This document shows, piece by piece, positions 23,914 through 35,089 of a stretch of DNA of 64,000 nt. A program made the translations under genes and the position numbers. The notes below the pieces were generated by a model, which ran no database searches, was not told the origin of the DNA, and saw only the letters and a program-made list of their open reading frames with translations. How positions within the stretch are numbered: position 1 is the stretch's first letter; each line of letters begins with the position of its first letter. This stretch comes from Dermacentor variabilis (lineage: Eukaryota > Arthropoda > Arachnida > Ixodida > Ixodidae), in the NCBI RefSeq assembly GCF_050947875.1, contig NW_027460291.1:27304662-27368661 (forward strand), in the 5' to 3' direction.

Positions 23914-24589
23914 GACTAGGTATTAAAATTGAATGATGTCACGCTGCCGGTAAAACAAGAATTTAAATACTTGGGAGTAATCTGAAAAAAAATTAAACTT
24001 CCTGGCCCATATAGAGACAACAAAAATTAGGGCGAACAAAGCGTTAAATAATCTTAAAGTGTTATCGCCTAAACACTGGACGTGCCTCGCACGTATTTGC
24101 TGGCCTCTTGTGCGTAGCCTTCTGGACTACGGCTGCGTTGTCTATGGCTCAGCCAGACAGTCTTAAATTCGACGACTTGACCGAGTACATAACGTTGGAC
24201 TGCAACTGGCAAGTGGTGCCTACAGAAAATCACCTGTCCCAAATGTATACATTGAGTTTAATGAACCTCCCTTAAATTAGCGCAGAGCGTTACTCACTTT
24301 TTCCTACGTACTCAGAGTTCAGTCATCCCCGCAATACATACACTACAACAACATCACATAATTGCAACTTACGCTTACACTAAACAAAACATAATTAGGC
24401 CGCTTATCCTGAGATATGAGGAATATTGTCAGGATTAAGACATTCCTCTTGAAGTCTTTCAAGTTGCCGAAAAATCCCAACGGTTCCCCCCATGGTACGA
24501 TTTCACGCAGTTATGTGACTGGACATTAACACATCTAAAGAAAAGGCAGCCCACAAATACACATCATACAAGGATTCTGCACTCTTCAG

Positions 24590-25303
24590 GACAAATATCA
24601 ATATTACATGCGATTTTACATTGATGGCTGTAAAACGAAAGAACGCGTGGGTGTGGGGCCGCAACGGTAAATTGGGAAACAAGTATTCGATTAATAAAAC
24701 ATGCCTTTGTTTTCACTGAAAAAGTGTATGCTATATGGGTTTTGGTTAAACAGATTATCCCTGACAAACACCCCTCCCCCCTGCAAAAGTACAGTCACAT
24801 ACATAGATTCCTTAAGCACACTAAAGTATCTACAACCGAACTCTGACTGGGAACCCCTTATAGGAGATATTTTAAACGTGGTGGCGCTTAACAATTACAA
24901 CAGATAAATTTGTTTCTGCTCGGTCTCAAGTCATGTTGGGATACCGGGTAATGAAGCAGCTGAGAGATGTGCATTGATGGCAGCGTACAAGGACATAACA
25001 AGCACAAAACTTGCATACAAAGATAGCACCCGCGCAATTAGGAAGGCCTTAACGTCAAAATGGCAACACGAATGGGACCATTGTGCAGAAAGCAAGCTAG
25101 ATCCAACTAAACCCGAACTTGGTGAGTGGAAGTTATGCAGTCACCAGGAGCGGTTCTTTGAAGTAGTTTTGCACCGACTACGCCATTGGACAGACACACC
25201 TCACACACAATTATTTACTTACGAAAGAAGACGCACCAACATGCGAGAAATTCCAAGAACGACTAACAGTTATGCGCATATTACTGACATATACACATAT
25301 TGA
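24590..25303 (+). pseudogene. LINE RNase H domain remnant and C-terminus
   Basis: It begins with FYIDGCKTK (the first RNase H aspartate motif) and includes TYIDSLSTLKYLQ and SSHVGIPGNEAAERCA, the standard C-terminal RNase H motif, at about 24929-24975. The open frame then runs to a stop at 25303 with a C-terminal cysteine-poor tail. At least two stops break the domain. Confidence 0.65.
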
Positions 25304-25535
25304 AGTACACAGACGAAGGCTTTTGCACAATTTATATAAATGACACATACATTTACACCTTGCTTTAACTATAGCAGATGATCTGACGTGCGTAAATTTC
25401 TAGATGACACTGCCTTTTTTACATAAAATATAGATCAACACCGCCTTTTTCTTTTTAAATTGGATTTTAAGACGCCTCGTGTTTGCCGCAGCAGAGCCTT
25501 AGCCGCTTTTGCGCCACTAAACCACATTTAATTAA

Positions 25536-26016
25536 CAATATTTACAACTTCACTGTGAACTACGTAATCATGCAAAGAACATTTAACTCGGCATAATGAT
25601 AGAATCGTCCTAGCAGCCAATTTCAGTATGATTTGTTTCGGGATAGTTTTGATACAACAACAGTTACAGCCTTTTTCTCTAACTATACTGCCTTCGTACA
25701 CGTCGATGTATTCACAGCAGACAGGGGAATTCTGTAATGTTTACAACCTCACTGTGAACTAAATAATATTGACAAGTGAATACAACTCGACATAATGATA
25801 GAGCCCTCTTAGCGGCTAATTTTGGGATAGTTTTATACAAGAGTTACAACCGTTTTCTGTAACCATACCACGTCCGTAGACGGCCATGTATTGACAGCCG
25901 ACGGATGAATTCTGTACCGTTTGCAACTTCACTGTGGACTAACTAAATATGACATGTAAATAGAACTCGGGGTAATGATAGAGTCGTCTTAGCGGCCAAT
26001 TTCAGTATGACTTTTT
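25536..26016 (+). repeat. Satellite-like tandem repeat, about 180-200 bp units
   Basis: Three successive units begin TTTACAACTTCACTGTGAAC-like at 25541, 25740 and 25919, each followed by AACTCG(A/G)CATAATGATAGA and a conserved AGCGGCCAATTT(C/T). The last unit is partial. A piece of a further unit (GGGAATTCCGCAATATTTACA) lies left of the LINE at about 19941-19962, so the LINE split this array. Confidence 0.7.
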
Positions 26017-26636
26017 TTCCTAGGCACCTACATTAGATTGAGAGCTACACAGCATTCGCGAGAAACTAGAGACGAAAAGTTTCTCGTGTCGACGTGACGC
26101 GTATACAGGGTGTCCCAGCAAAGTTCTAACAAGATTTTGAGAAAAACCTATGTGCTCTTCAGAACAGTTATCGCGTGGATGTCGTTAGCGTTTATCTAAA
26201 CTTACAGTACCATTTTGCTCGTCTTTTTTGAGTAATTAGCGGAGATAAATAAATTACCTTTTTAAATATAGCTTCAAACGTTCAGGCGTCAACAGGAAAT
26301 TTGTAGAGCTTCACAAATGTTGCCGAACCCAGGTACTTCCAACGAGATAGACTTATCGTGGTCGTTATTATTCGGGAAAAACGAAAGCCCGCGGAGTTTG
26401 AAAAATACCACGTGACAGCGTGCTCTGTGCGCCCAATTGCACCGCGATTACAGCGCTCTCATGAGTGCTTTGTGAAAACATCGCCAGCACCGCGCCTTCC
26501 CTTACGATAAAGGGCTTCAACCTTTGCTCGGCTCTGACATGAACGGCAGCGGCTGGCGACGGCGCTTCGAAAAAGCGCTTCGTCAGAAGCCGCTCGCGCT
26601 TGTCGCCGAAGAACGCGCCGTAATCAGCCGTTTATT

Positions 26637-26876
26637 CCTTTTTTTTAATTATGGGGTTTTACGTACCAAAACCACTTTCTGATTAAGAGGCGTGCCGTAG
26701 TGGAGGACACCGGAAATTTTGACCACCTGGGGTTCTTTAACGTGCACCTAAATCTAAGTACACGGGTGTTTTCGCATTTCGCCCCCATCGAAATGCGGCC
26801 GCTGTGGCCGGGATTCGATCCCGCGAACTCGTGCTCAGCAGCCCAACACCATAGCCACTGAGCAACCACGGCGGGT
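26637..26876 (-). mobile_element. tRNA-derived SINE, probably Ruka family
   Basis: Read on the minus strand it begins GCCGTGGTTGCTCAGTGG (a tRNA-like A box region). It continues with a B box in GGGATCGAATCCC and then a tRNA-unrelated body found throughout ixodid ticks (from memory of tick sequences), ending in an A/T-rich tail. It is bounded by an exact 11-bp target-site duplication AGCCGTTTATT (26626-26636 and 26877-26887). The Ruka name is from memory and needs alignment. Confidence 0.8.
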
Positions 26877-26887
26877 AGCCGTTTATT

Positions 26888-28181
26888 TCGACATGACGAG
26901 AGAGCAATTTTGTGTCCAGCGTGCTAGTCGATGCGGAATAGAAAAAATACACACAAAACATGCATCATACATCGGGCACATGTGCGAGAGAGAGCATCAT
27001 TTGTCACAACGCCGCTTTTCTTCTAAGCTATGCCAGCGGCTAGATGCATGTGAGCTCGACCAAGGTAAGTATACCTCGTAGCGAAGCTTCCATAGGAGCC
27101 CATACGTTCAAAACATGGCGGTCCATCGGCGGTTCATGGGGCTTAGCGCCATTTGTATGTGGTGGGAACACTTCCTGCGAAAGAAAAAATAATGTGACGT
27201 CATGTCCGTTAAAAGCAGAAGTGACGTCATTTTGTTTTCGAAGGCGCGAAATTTGTTTTGTTGGCCTGCTTTTGGAGCTATATATTCAAATGCCCAGCCA
27301 TTCGACTTGATGGGCGTTTCGAGCTTTCAGCGCGGAAAGCGATGCAGGAAAAGCCACCCGTAGGGTTGTCGAAATCGCACCTCTGCACAGAACATACTTT
27401 CTTTGGAAGCCGACGAAAGCTTTAGATGCAGAGTGCTGATCCTATCGTCGGACGCCAAGCTCGTCGGCCGGCGCAGTCGCACGAAAGCAACTACACCATT
27501 ATCTGGCAGTCGTAACTCACTACTTTTAACTGAACAGATTAAGAAGCGATGAAGCTACCTGCTTCACCAAATTCAGACAAACTTCCACAAGTAGGAAAGC
27601 ACAAACTGTGAGGGGGGCGTATTTCAACAGGTGAACTTTACGAGTGCGCCTTCTGCCTATTTCAAGACGTGCATTGCATTGCGAGCGATAGTGGCGTCAA
27701 CGCTCGCTGTAACGATGGGCGCCGAAAATAAATGCATTTATTAACAATAATAAAATTGAACAAACTTGTATTTTCTTAACTCGTCACGAATATATAAGAT
27801 TGACCGGGAATTTTATTTTCGTTCAATAAATCTGTGTCTCCCTTGAATTAAAGAACGCTTTTTTCTTTCCCAATGTTTGTTCCCTCCAAACATAGTCGCG
27901 CTTCAATCGCTGCTCCCATAACTCCCCTTGCTGATGTCGGTGACAAACTCTACTGAACCGCTTTTTGCCCTAAGCTTGGCGACCTATTTGGATCGACCTT
28001 GACTCGACTGTCTATTACTAGACAGTTTCAGAATAGCGTTTGCAACCGGACGTAAAAGCACTACGTAGGTAAAGAAATAGCGTCGTTCTCACTGCGAATG
28101 CTCGCAATGTTATTGCGTTACTGCGGTTTACGCGCGCTATGATAACGTACGTTATTTGGCGAGTTTAATGTCCGTAATGTT
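26888..28181. other. Non-coding interior of the mariner region
   Basis: No transposase sequence is recognised. 27090-27310 contains TGACGTCA motifs and CATGGCGG-type phrases that look like repeat DNA. AT-rich further on. Confidence 0.4.
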
Positions 28182-28183
28182 TA

Positions 28184-28451
28184 CACTCTAAGAAAAGTTT
28201 GCACCCTTTGGAGTGTATCTCTGCCACACAACAATAATCGTCATCCGCCTTGATGCGTTTTCTTTCTTGAAAACGCCGCGCCCGCTACTTTCCTGTCGGA
28301 AATGCTATGTCATGCTGATAACGCGCAGGCCGTTCGTTACTGGAAAGTACTGGGCTCGCAGCGTTAAAGAACGGAAGCATTTCAAGAGAGATGACAATTA
28401 TTGTTGTGTGGCAGATATACACCCCAAAGGGTGCAAACTTTTTTCAGAGTG
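28184..28451. mobile_element. 268-bp MITE with terminal inverted repeats and TA duplication
   Basis: The first about 60 bases (CACTCTAAGAAAAGTTTGCA...) and the reverse complement of the last about 60 match closely, including ATCTCTGCCACACAACAATA vs its complement. TA flanks both sides (28182-28183, 28452-28453). There is no coding capacity. The terminus resembles that of the candidate 9.2-kb element (CACTCTAAAAATTTTAACAC), suggesting a shared superfamily. Confidence 0.85.
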
Positions 28452-28453
28452 TA

Positions 28454-29069
28454 CGGACACTAAGAAATAGCGTTGTCGAACATGGCGGCACCCATGACTT
28501 CCACTTCAGCATGAATTCTCGTAATGGCTGCGCTTTGACGAGCGTTGATCGCCAGTAACTATTGAAATGACCTTTCGCTTTCTCTAAATTTACCTGTGAG
28601 CGCATATCGCATCCGATTTCTCAGATCGTTCGGCGATTCCAGCGCCCGAAGGCATAACGAGACGCGTCGGCATAGCAACAATGGTTGCTAGTGGATTGTC
28701 TTGGCTTGGACATGTTAGGCACGAGGCACCAGACAGCGCCCTGTTTTCTAACGTTTTCCTTACGTTTGCGTTCGCGTACGGCAAACTAAATGTCTTGAAA
28801 GGACGTGCACCATAAGTTCTGCAAAGGTGATTACGTTTAACGTAGGTAAGGCGATAACCGCTATTCTATAACTGCCTACTGTCGTGCCGCGCAACCGTTC
28901 CGAAGAATTTGTTTGCAGTGCCTAAAGCATGCTGTACTCAAGGTAGCAGAAGGCGAACATGGTATTAGCCTTGGGAGTGGGACGGGGTGGCAAGAGGAAA
29001 GCTGCTAAGGTATATCGAAATTGGCAATGTGGGGGAAGACCTAGCGCGAACACAATTAGGAGGAGTTAG
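28454..29069. other. Unassigned stretch
   Basis: No gene recognised. Contains the short palindrome AGCAACAATGGTTGCT at about 28675. Confidence 0.5.
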
Positions 29070-30034
29070 TTGACGCTGAAAGAAACATGTAGCTTCAAGA
29101 AGACGCCGCATAGAAAAGGGACCATCAGTGAAGAAACTGAAGGAGACATTTTGGATTTCATGACTGCAAACCCTCATTGCAGCGTGCGTGATGTGATTGG
29201 TGAGGTCAGCATTGCAAAGTCTGCAGTGTCAAGAGTTCTTAGGAAGGATGAAATGCATTCGTATCATCTCCAACTGCATCAAAAGCTGCAAGAAAGAGAC
29301 TTTCAATGGCGGCTTGATTTCTGAAATTGGAACCTTGTGAACAGTGAAGAAATACCGGATTTTCTTGACAAAGTGCTCTGGATTAATGCGCATTATGGAT
29401 CTTGACTTGAGAATTTCTTGAAAAGGTTGCCTCATCTATAGGTGAAGAAACCTTCTCCATAAATTCTCAAGTCAACATCCATAATGCGCATTACTGGAGC
29501 GGTAGGAACCCGCATTGGGTAGCGCAGACGAGATATCAGTACCGATGGTCATTCAGTGTGTGCTGCGGTATCTTTGACGGAAGAGTAATTGGCTTCATAT
29601 TTTTGACCACATGATCACTGCTCAGCGGTACGTGAACGACATCTTGGAATGCCCAGTTGAAGATTTTCGCTGTGACCTTCCTCTTGCGTTTTTAAAGCGA
29701 ACTTGGTATCAGCAGTACAGTGCACCAGCTCACAGCAGCTGCCCGAGCCTGCCTTGACGAAGCCTTCAAGCGCCAGTGGGTCGGGCGGCATGGTCCAGTG
29801 GCATGGCTTGCAAGGTCACCGGGCTTGACACCTCTTCACTTCTTCTTGTGGGGACATATGAAAGACCGAGTGTACCGCAAACCTTCAACTACACCAGAAG
29901 CGCTAAAGGCAGAGATTGCTGAGGCCGGCAGTGAGATATCGTCTTGCGTCATCAAAAAAGCTACATCGGACGTGCTGAAAAGGTGCCAATACTGCATTAT
30001 GGCAGAGGGCGACTTGTTTGAACACATTCTTTAG
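29070..30034 (+). pseudogene. Mariner-type transposase pseudogene
   Basis: In order: a second helix-turn-helix region (GDILDFMTANPHCSVRDVIG, then AKSAVSRVLRKDEMHSYHLQ), the segment before the first catalytic Asp, the central region (NPHWVAQTRYQYRWSF), then RSPGLTPLHFFLWGHMKDRVY near 29814-29880 and a C-terminus ending CQYCIMAEGDLFEHIL. The first catalytic aspartate segment is replaced by an inverted duplication at 29385-29493, and several frameshifts occur. The N-terminal first helix-turn-helix is missing. It cannot make an active transposase. Confidence 0.75.
29385..29493. repeat. Short inverted duplication inside the mariner transposase
   Basis: AATGCGCATTATGGAT...TTGACTTGAGAATTT (from about 29386) is repeated in reverse complement at about 29458-29493, with about 35 bases between. 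One arm continues normally into the downstream coding frame (NAHYWS), so the other arm is a copied-back segment that replaced coding sequence. Confidence 0.7.
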
Positions 30035-30599
30035 ACAGACATCATAGCAAATAAATCTCTACAACCGTTATCCATGAAAAAAGCCAGTTGTACAAAACTT
30101 TTGTACGACGTGGGAAAGGCACGTAATTAATATGAAATTACAAATTCTCTGCCGACCAGGACTAGACAGGAAGCTAAAAAGCAACCTTACGTGTCAGTTT
30201 ACAATTCTTACTTTTGTGTCAACCAGCGTAATTCACGTGACATTATCACGCTTGTTTAATGCGTGTTTGCTTGTTGGGGTCTTGCTCCCAAATTGGATTT
30301 CATGAGCGTGTCATTTTTTCTCGGTATGCATTCTGCTAGCGTGGGAGTGCAATTATCACCGCAGAAACTGGAGCCGCGCTGTATTTCCACTGCCGCCCGA
30401 GCCCTCTGGCGTTAATCTCGGAACCAAGTACAACGCGAAGCTCTGTCGTGGGCAGCACGAAGGGCGCATAGCGAGCGATGTTTTTTACAAAGCACGGTTG
30501 AGAGCGCTGGAATCGTGGCGCAGCGGCCTAAACATAGTCGCTCTAGATTGTGTAAAATCTACAGGTGATAACATTATGACAATGACTAATGAACTCTAC

Positions 30600-31445
30600 T
30601 ATGAACACGAAAAATGCCTTGCGAAAGAATAATGCGACATACAAAATATTTCAGATGCAAGGATTAGCAAAAAGCACTAGCGCTTAAACAGAGCCCTTGA
30701 ACCACTAGAGCCTGAAGGCATGTGCTATGTAAAACTGCTATCACAGAGGCACGAGCGTGCGCTATGGCTTTATTGGGCTGATAACATATAACACAACATC
30801 GGTCAAGAAGCCAAGTACTCCTTTGGTGTCAAAAAACGGTTCTGAACCAAGAAACATTACCGGATGAAGAGGGACGTGCTGCTGGTATGCTGTAGGAAAA
30901 TGTTTGTGTCAGCGTCGGCTTCCCGACACTCCAGGGGAACCTGAAGGATGTTAAGCCTCTCCCCACATCTACCACAGGTTGGAGATTCATTCCTAATAAG
31001 TATAAAATTATGGGTGCCACATGTGTGTCGTATTCTGAGACAACAGAATAGGGCATCAGTTCGCCGCGTTTTCGTTGCGGTAGGCCAGAAACAGACCAGC
31101 GGCTTAATAAAGTGAAGCTTAGTTTTTTGTTTCCGCGTCCCACAAGCGTTGCCAGTGGCTTCGCAGTTTCCTTTCTAAAATAGGCCTCGATGTATGGCAG
31201 GAACAACGGCGGTAGGAATAATAGCTTCCTATGTAAGTGCTGTGGCCATTTGGTCTGCCAGTACATTACATTCGATGCCTCTAAGGCCAGGTACTCAGCA
31301 CATAATGACATGCGAGTTACATACATACGTTCTACCCATAGCTGAATAGAGCTCAACGAGCACAGGGTCTTTGTGTTTACAGAGTGACTTCCAGGCTTTT
31401 ACGACGCTTAGTGAGTCTGTAAATATAATTCTTTTTTAGAGTCCA
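30600..31445 (-). mobile_element. 5'-truncated LINE fragment with RNase H (I/R1-like)
   Basis: On the minus strand from about 31440, interrupted frames encode an RNase H motif (IIFTDSLSVVKAWKS), a linker and a C-terminal zinc-knuckle region with CGRCGE-like cysteines near 30960 followed by a histidine-containing tail. An open frame at 30829-31356 covers most of it in shifted phase. The 5' end stops abruptly where the Penelope-like sequence begins, as expected for a 5'-truncated insertion. The 3' boundary is uncertain. Confidence 0.55.
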
Positions 31446-31449
31446 AGGT

Positions 31450-32339
31450 TCAACGGAACACCGTCTGGCGACGGGTGTAGATTTTCTTCTTGACAGAAAA
31501 CGAACAATCGCCAAAAATTGAAAAAAGAAAGAATTTATGACGTTCTGAGTCCTCTACGGGTCTCTTCTTCACATAAAAGCGAGACAAATAGGGCTGTGCC
31601 TTGTATACGTAGTAGGTGGCGCCGCGATTTCTTGTATATTTTGGCAGATTTCCACGTTTACGATTACGTCTAAGAGGCGTCGACTGGATGAATAACGATT
31701 CCAAAAGAAGGCGGGATGATAGTGATTTTTCCGTGTCGATGACAATGGCAGAATTCCAATCAATGTTGTGACCCGTGTTAAGGTGATGTTCAGCCAACGC
31801 GTTGGGGCGGTGTGTCCCTTAGCTACGTCATTTTGGTGCTGCTTGATACGTCACCTGATGTTTCCCGTTTCTCCCATGTACGATGTGCTGCAATCTTGAC
31901 AAGGTATCTTACGTATGACGCAATGGTGACGTTCGCGTTCGAATGGGTCTTTCACGCGGACCAGTTGACTTCTTAATTTGTATGATGGAATGTGTGCGAC
32001 TTGTATGTCATAATTCTTCAAAAATTTTGCCAGCGTTTCCCTTATGCCGGGAGCATAGGGAATGAGTGCAGTTTCCAAGCGATGAATCGGTTTCGTTCTG
32101 GGAGGCTCTGTGGAGCAGTGTTCTTGCTGACATAGTAGTTGGCGAGGGTAGCCATTACAAGCGAGATCATTTCTTACTTTTTTTGAATTCCCGCCTCCGT
32201 GCAGATTCGTCCGAACAAAAACGGGCGCGCATGCTTGAATAAAGAAGCCGCCACAGAGCGTTCGTGTCACTTGTCCCCTACATTGCCCACACATTCGGGC
32301 AGGCACCTCAAGTGTGCCTCCCTGCATCCCAAGGAACAT
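31450..32339 (-). mobile_element. Penelope-like element fragment (GIY-YIG end), minus strand
   Basis: Frames at 31851-32339 and 31450-31797 together carry a Penelope C-terminal region: IPYAPGIRETLAKFLKNYDI, then a VRVKDPF segment, IPCQDCSTSYMGETGN (the GIY-YIG region with conserved cysteines) and, after a frameshift near 31850, LAEHHLNTGHNIDW and a LLESLFIQS motif. The reverse transcriptase is missing. It differs from the YIGQTGR type at 35962-37976, so it is a second Penelope lineage. Confidence 0.65.
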
Positions 32340-32539
32340 TGATCTGCCAACATTGATGCCTTCATGTAGTTTGTGTGGGTTTATTGACAGCTGCCTTAGG
32401 CCACAAAATCACGTGCTCGTGACGCCTGCGGCAGAAGGGATGTTTTGCATCCGCCGCCAAGGTTTGTGAGTGGTCGCGCTGGCTAACACTACCAAGGTTA
32501 GTTCTAGTTGTAACACATATATACCCAAGGAAGTGGATG
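32340..32539. other. Upstream part of minus-strand Penelope fragment or flank
   Basis: No confident assignment. It lies between the Penelope-like coding part and the SINE. Confidence 0.35.
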
Positions 32540-32738
32540 GGGAAACGGCGCCTCGGTAGCTGAATTGGTAGAGCATCGCACGCGTAATGCGAAGACGTGG
32601 GATCGTTGCCCACCTGCGGCAAGTTTTCTCATCCACTTTCGTTTGCATTGATATATAAATACTTGTATTAAATTAAACTGCAAGTAATTTCCCCTAGGTT
32701 GTCCTTGGTGTCTCTGTTTGTTGGCTTCTTATGATAAG
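32540..32738 (+). mobile_element. tRNA-derived SINE
   Basis: It contains a tRNA-like head: an A box in TAGCTGAATTGGTAGAGC and a B box in GGGATCGTTGCCC about 35 bases later. The body ends GTTGGCTTCTTATGATA. The head resembles a tRNA with an anticodon arm (CATCGCACGCGTAATGCGAAG) but the T-arm is degenerate, so it is not a functional tRNA gene. Boundaries are approximate; no clear target-site duplication was seen. Confidence 0.6.
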
Positions 32739-33599
32739 TCTTATAGGAAACTACGCGAGAATGCCCTTTACAAAGGCAGAAGACCATTATTTACGCGAAA
32801 GACGCCGTCTCCTGGCCCGGAGAAGCACTTGTCTAGCCAGATGAACGTTATCTGCTCGTCCATCCACTCATTACTCTTTACTATTATTCCTGGTGGAATT
32901 ACTGGTACTATTACTCCTTGGGCATGGTTGTTCTCTTAAAAATATTCATGGGGGGAAGCTGTGACCATCAGCACAACAGAAAAGCACAACTGTCAAGTCA
33001 GATTAGGGTAAACATGACATGTAAGACGCACCGTTGTATAATACGCACTGCCCTAACTTTTCGGAAGAAAACGCGTCTTGTACGCTAGAAAATACGGTAT
33101 GTTGCTTGCGGCTTTAAATAAATATATTCTAACTGGGTCCTCTGTCTGTCCGAGTCAAATGCCAGTCATGCACACATGAGTGTTGACAGTATAGAATTAT
33201 GCGTTAATGGGGAATTTCTTTTGCAGCAATACTTGGTTTCTGCCAAATGTACTTGTCCTACTAATTTAAACCATGAGGAGCCTTGAAGCAAAATTTCTGC
33301 TCTCTTGAGTTTTATACGGACAATAAATTGCATACTTTGAAGCAGAATATTGAAATTAAATTCATTGCGGCATCTGACATTATCTTTGTTCTGCAAATAT
33401 TTTTACAAGAAAAAAGGAAGAACTCCCGTTCAAACGTTCTTGATAATAATTTGGCACTTCAGCTTCCATATGGATGATTCACAACCCTAACTACTCCAAA
33501 CAGCGAGCTTAAGGAGATTTTGGTCCAAATAATGATTGTTTTTATTTTTCCTTCTTTTGATTACGCAGGTCTTTAGCTTTCAACAAATATATAACGCTT
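32739..33599. other. Unassigned stretch
   Basis: No gene is recognised. 33015-33105 has a CGCGTCTTGTACGCTAGAAAATACGGTA phrase and partial complement (AAGACGCACC...), which may be a decayed MITE. Confidence 0.4.
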
Positions 33600-35085
33600 C
33601 GGTGCACTCGGTTTATGATATAATTATTTATGCCATTTAAGTTGCTGCGTCGACAAGAAAGTGGGCCTGCCCCGTTCTGTAGTCTTGATTTCGTACGAAA
33701 CATTCATCACATAAAAACAACCTGTGTTTTTAGCGATAACTTGTGGATCAGTAACAGAGTTACCATCAACCGAAACCTGCGTCACGTGTCTATCAGCATC
33801 GCTCAAGTGATCCCAAAATTTTCTCGGTTAATTTTTCATAATGTTATGCAAAGTTACTGTGAAAAAGAAGTCCTTAGACTCGTGCATTGTACGTGTGAGA
33901 TTGTTTTTTGATACTATTAATGGTAATAGGATTGGGAGTAGACCTTTTAGCCCGTTTTAGTTTCTGTTTCAAATGAATAATCTTTCGTGTTACCCAGGGT
34001 GTAGGTTTTTTGCACTTTCTTTCGCTTGTTTGGTACGAACGTATTCAAACAATAATTGCACATATCAGCAAACTTTTCCATAGCCAAGATACATTATCAT
34101 GCTCCTCAGCAAAATCACTCAGGCAATTTTCCATATGGGCACTCACAGAAGCATCATCAACTCTTTCGTTATCCTAACATAGCGCATGCTACTAGCTTTA
34201 GGAGAAACAAATTTCACTAGGGGAATTGGCATATATACAAGACAGTGGTCTGCTAAACATTCTTCAACTATAACAGTGTGTTCTGTGAAATCTCGGTTTA
34301 TAAAGGCCAAATCTATTATCGAGCCAGATGAACCTTGGATGCTAGTGGGCTGTTTGACAATTTGAACCAGGTCATGAGTGAGCATAACATCAAAGACAAT
34401 ATTCATATTTTTTGTTACATTTGCTAGTTCCTTCCAGTCGCTCCCCAGTCGACGCTGGGTAAATTAAAATCACCGAGCAAGAAAATTTTCTTATTTAGAC
34501 AGAAGTACATACACTCTCGCAATTTTATTAGGTAATGAGGAGTAGTATCAGGTGGCCTGTAGCATGCTATCAAGATAAAGCTATCACCCCAACAAGATAT
34601 TTTTAGGCATAAACACTCAGAATCACGGAAGCAGTCGAGAATTCAGGATTTAACAAGGTTTGCTACGCCCCCGCCCCTGGTTTCTCTGTCTGCGAAAAAC
34701 TTTATAAGATGAAGGAAAGACTAAGTCGTCTGCTAAGTCGCTGTGCAACCAACTTTCAGTAAGGACTGAAATGTGTGGGTCATGTTCACTTAACTTTATT
34801 TCTAGACTGTCTTTTTTGTTAATAATGCTCCGAGCATCTATATATAAAAGTCTCAGGCACTTTCTCTTTGGCTTAACACGAGTAATATCACTAACGGTTT
34901 CATTGTAGAAGTATGTTGAAGCGTTGGTATGGATACTACTGCTCAAGTTTAGTGCTGCATATACATGCAACTGCGCATCGAAAGGCGATTTGGTTTGTTG
35001 TTTTCGTATTTTGCAGAAGTAATTTATCATTTTTGTTCTCATACCACACATAGGCCACGTTATTGATATACAGTTTATCAAAAGC
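33600..35085 (-). mobile_element. LINE fragment: endonuclease and linker (CR1/Jockey-like), decayed
   Basis: On the minus strand from about 34880 the endonuclease opens with LRLLYIDARSI and SVLTESWLHSDL. Then come VFPSSYKVFRR, a GSDWKEL segment after the GDFN position near 34450, and SIIDLAFINRDF with DHCLVYMPI (the last catalytic Asp-His region) near 34250. Beyond it, interrupted frames hold a linker with TPWVTRK-like sequence near 33990. The reverse transcriptase is absent, so the element is truncated at its 3' side or interrupted. Clade call is tentative. Confidence 0.6.
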
Positions 35086-35089
35086 TAAA

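Larger units (their letters stand above)
19963..25535 (+). mobile_element. Full-length but decayed I-type LINE with 11-bp target-site duplication
   Basis: The element is bounded by a perfect direct repeat CAATATTTACA (19952-19962 and 25536-25546), giving an insert of 5573 bp. It has a 5' UTR, an ORF1 with gag-like features, an apurinic-type endonuclease, a reverse transcriptase and an RNase H domain, in that order. The RNase H places it in the I group rather than Jockey proper. Many stops and frameshifts run through both reading frames, so it is dead. It is inserted in a tandem repeat whose units continue at 25547. Confidence 0.8.
26106..30550 (+). mobile_element. Decayed mariner-like transposon with nested insertions
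   Basis: The left end begins CAGGGTGTCCCAGCAAAG next to TA (26104-26105), the usual start of many Tc1/mariner elements. An interior block at about 26440-26530 is an imperfect reverse complement of about 30420-30540, consistent with long terminal inverted repeats. The transposase relic lies near the right end. A SINE and a MITE have inserted within. The exact right terminus was not found, so the right boundary is approximate, and the 2.5 kb between left end and transposase is longer than usual. Confidence 0.4.
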
